Below are positions 6,495-7,949 of a stretch of DNA of 7,949 nucleotides, piece by piece. This DNA comes from CAMDMI01 sp044359055 (GTDB taxonomy: Bacteria; Bacteroidota; Bacteroidia; Cytophagales; Flexibacteraceae): assembly GCA_044359055.1 (NCBI GenBank), contig JBIKMV010000134.1:1-7949 (forward strand), given 5' to 3'. Under the pieces are notes generated by a model, which was not told the origin of the DNA, searched no databases, and saw only the letters and a list, made by a program, of their open reading frames with translations. Numbering within the stretch: the first letter of the stretch is position 1; each line of letters starts with the position of its first letter. Made by a program: the position numbers and the translations under genes.

Positions 6495-7949
6495 CTGGAA
6501 AACGCCTGTATGATTTCTTTGGCAACCACTTCTCCGGATATCAGACTGGGCGGAACTCCGGGTCCGGGAACTGTCAACTGGCCGGAAAAGTACAAGTTTT
6601 TTACTTTTCTGCTGCGCAAGGAAGGTTTTAAAATGGCGGTTTGCCATAGGGTGTTTGCCAGTCCGTAGGCGTTTCCTTTGTGGGCGTGGTAGTCCGCTAC
6701 AAAATTCCGCGGACCGTAGGGGATTTTAAACAGCAAATTTTCCCGGATAGCATTCCCGGTGTAGCGCTCGGTTTTTTCGGCAATGTAGTCGAAGTAGTGT
6801 TGGCTAATCTCCTCATTCTCATACAATCCCGGAGCTGTGGGTATCAGAAAAAACAGATTCTCTTTGCCCTGAGGGGCTACCGAAACATCCGTGAGTGAAG
6901 GTGCAGATAGATAGAAAAGCGGTTTGGCAGGCCATCCGGGCTGATCGTAAATTTCTCTGGCATGAACCGAAAAATCCTCATCAAAAAATAAATTGTGGTG
7001 TTTCAGATTTTTGGTTTTTCCTTCCACACCGCAGTAATACAGAAGAGAAGAAGGGGCCATCACCCTGCTTTCCCAGTATTGGGGAGAATAACTTCGCCAT
7101 TCGGGGGCCAGCAGATGTTGATCTGTATGGGCGTAGTCGGCGTTGGAAATAATAATATCGGCGGGGTAGGTTTTATCTATCGTCTGTACACTTTCTGCTT
7201 TGCCGGATTTATCTATCTGAATAGATATAACTTCCTGATTGAAAGAAAATTCTACCCCTAAACCTGAAGCCAGACTGAACATGCCTTCAACTATTCGGTG
7301 CATGCCCTGCATGGGATACCAGGTTCCCAGTTTCAGGTCGGCATAATTCATGAGGCTGTACAGGGCGGGGGTTTTTTCGGGCGTTGCACCCAGAAACAGC
7401 ACAGGAAATTCCAGAATTTTCAGAATGCGGGGATGTCTGAAAAATTTGCCGGCATGCTGCTTGAAATTGGACAGTAAATCCAGTTGCAAAAGGCCTTTGA
7501 GTGTGCTTATGTTGGCAAATTCCAAAAGGGATTTACTGGGCTTGAATACAAGATTTCCAATGCCTTCGCGGTACTTGATTTCAGCTTCTGCGAGAAACCT
7601 TTCAAGTTGCCTGGCTGCACCGGGCTCCCATTTTTCAAATGCTTCTGCAAGTTTCTGCCAGTCGGCTGGAACATCAAAATATTCGCCTTCTTCAAAAAAA
7701 ACGCGGTAAGAAGGATCGAGGCGAACCAGTTGGTAATGCTCGCTTACGGTCTGACCGAACTGATTGAAAAATCTTTCAAAAACATCGGGCATCCAATACC
7801 AGCTGGGCCCCATATCGAAGCGGAAGCCTTCTTTTTCAAAAACCCGGGCCCTTCCTCCCGGCTGATCATTTTTTTCAATTACAGAAACAGAAAAGCCTGC
7901 TTTAGCTAAAAAGCAGGCTGCTGACAGGGAAGCGAAACCGCTTCCGATG
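6491..7949 (-). CDS. crtI: Phytoene desaturase, 5' end cut by the window edge
   Basis: CrtI desaturates phytoene in steps (FAD dependent) toward neurosporene or lycopene. The frame is open from the minus-strand edge at 7948 to TGA at 6493-6491, giving 485 visible residues. The first visible residues, IGSGFASLSAACFLAKAG, are the FAD-binding Rossmann start, and E25 with GGRAR (31-35) is the second FAD segment. The C-terminal signature GQLTVPGPGVPPSLISG (456-472) is that of the carotenoid desaturase family. Comparison with the family suggests only a handful of N-terminal residues are missing, so the real start lies beyond 7949. The ATG at 7813 is internal: it follows the FAD site. The gene overlaps crtB by 4 bases. 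The exact desaturation step number cannot be read, and CrtI-like ketolases or CrtD are distant alternatives; the adjacent phytoene synthase favours phytoene desaturase. Confidence 0.92.
   Translation of the reverse strand, partial: IGSGFASLSAACFLAKAGFSVSVIEKNDQPGGRARVFEKEGFRFDMGPSWYWMPDVFERFFNQFGQTVSEHYQLVRLDPSYRVFFEEGEYFDVPADWQKLAEAFEKWEPGAARQLERFLAEAEIKYREGIGNLVFKPSKSLLEFANISTLKGLLQLDLLSNFKQHAGKFFRHPRILKILEFPVLFLGATPEKTPALYSLMNYADLKLGTWYPMQGMHRIVEGMFSLASGLGVEFSFNQEVISIQIDKSGKAESVQTIDKTYPADIIISNADYAHTDQHLLAPEWRSYSPQYWESRVMAPSSLLYYCGVEGKTKNLKHHNLFFDEDFSVHAREIYDQPGWPAKPLFYLSAPSLTDVSVAPQGKENLFFLIPTAPGLYENEEISQHYFDYIAEKTERYTGNAIRENLLFKIPYGPRNFVADYHAHKGNAYGLANTLWQTAILKPSLRSRKVKNLYFSGQLTVPGPGVPPSLISGEVVAKEIIQAFSR
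7894..7919 (-). repeat. Perfect 10-bp hairpin inside the start of crtI
   Basis: On the minus strand AGCCTGCTTT is followed by a 6-base loop and AAAGCAGGCT, an exact 10-bp stem. T-rich sequence (TTTCTGTTTCTGT) follows. It falls within codons encoding the Rossmann helix of crtI, about 10 to 20 codons after the first visible residue. The shape resembles an intrinsic terminator or attenuator, but the coding constraint could also produce it by chance. Confidence 0.55.

Noticed and set aside
6495..6647. Upstream extension of crtB to ATG 6647
   Set aside because: The added 51 residues are an out-of-frame reading of the crtI 3' end; the phytoene synthase family starts at MKDLYTRTC, with an ATGA overlap at 6494.
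7811..7813. ATG 7813 as the crtI start
   Set aside because: The frame stays open upstream to the edge and encodes the FAD-binding Rossmann motif, so this ATG is internal.
7484..7909. Open frame of 141 codons on the plus strand
   Set aside because: It is antisense to crtI, which carries unmistakable FAD-site and CrtI C-terminal motifs.

Overview
The window looks like ordinary chromosomal DNA from a member of the Bacteroidota, probably a pigmented aerobic lineage. This rests on protein style (Prx, OsmC, IspH, CrtB and CrtI all read like Bacteroidota versions), on the lack of clear Shine-Dalgarno sequences, on A-rich leaders before start codons, and on carotenoid genes in the order crtI-crtB. 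It is inference from recalled family features, with no database search. I see no mobile element, CRISPR array, tRNA, rRNA or phage gene.

The left half (about 1-4199) is read on the plus strand. A probable 3' tail of an upstream gene (3-47) is followed by a typical 2-Cys peroxiredoxin (120-752) closed by a strong intrinsic terminator (781-813). Next come an inositol-monophosphatase-family protein (897-1907), a RmlD-like short-chain dehydrogenase/reductase (1978-2880) and a monofunctional aspartate kinase that starts with TTG (2916-4199). The last three are closely spaced and could be co-transcribed, but their known roles do not form one obvious pathway.

The right half (4288-7949) is read on the minus strand and converges on the left block. 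In transcription order it holds crtI (phytoene desaturase, its first few codons cut by the window edge), crtB (phytoene synthase, 4-base ATGA overlap with crtI), ispH (last enzyme of the MEP isoprenoid pathway, 28 bases downstream) and an osmC-type peroxide reductase (22 bases after ispH). The first three make a coherent unit: IspH supplies IPP/DMAPP, CrtB condenses two GGPP into phytoene, and CrtI desaturates it. OsmC may ride on the same transcript. A perfect 10-bp inverted repeat with a nested hairpin lies in the 88-base gap between the convergent blocks and probably ends transcription there.

No clearly undescribed system is visible. The points most worth a second look are the coupling of ispH and osmC to the carotenoid genes, a terminator-like hairpin inside the start of crtI, an IMPase-family protein with altered motifs, and an aspartate kinase whose regulatory region departs from the usual lysine-site pattern.
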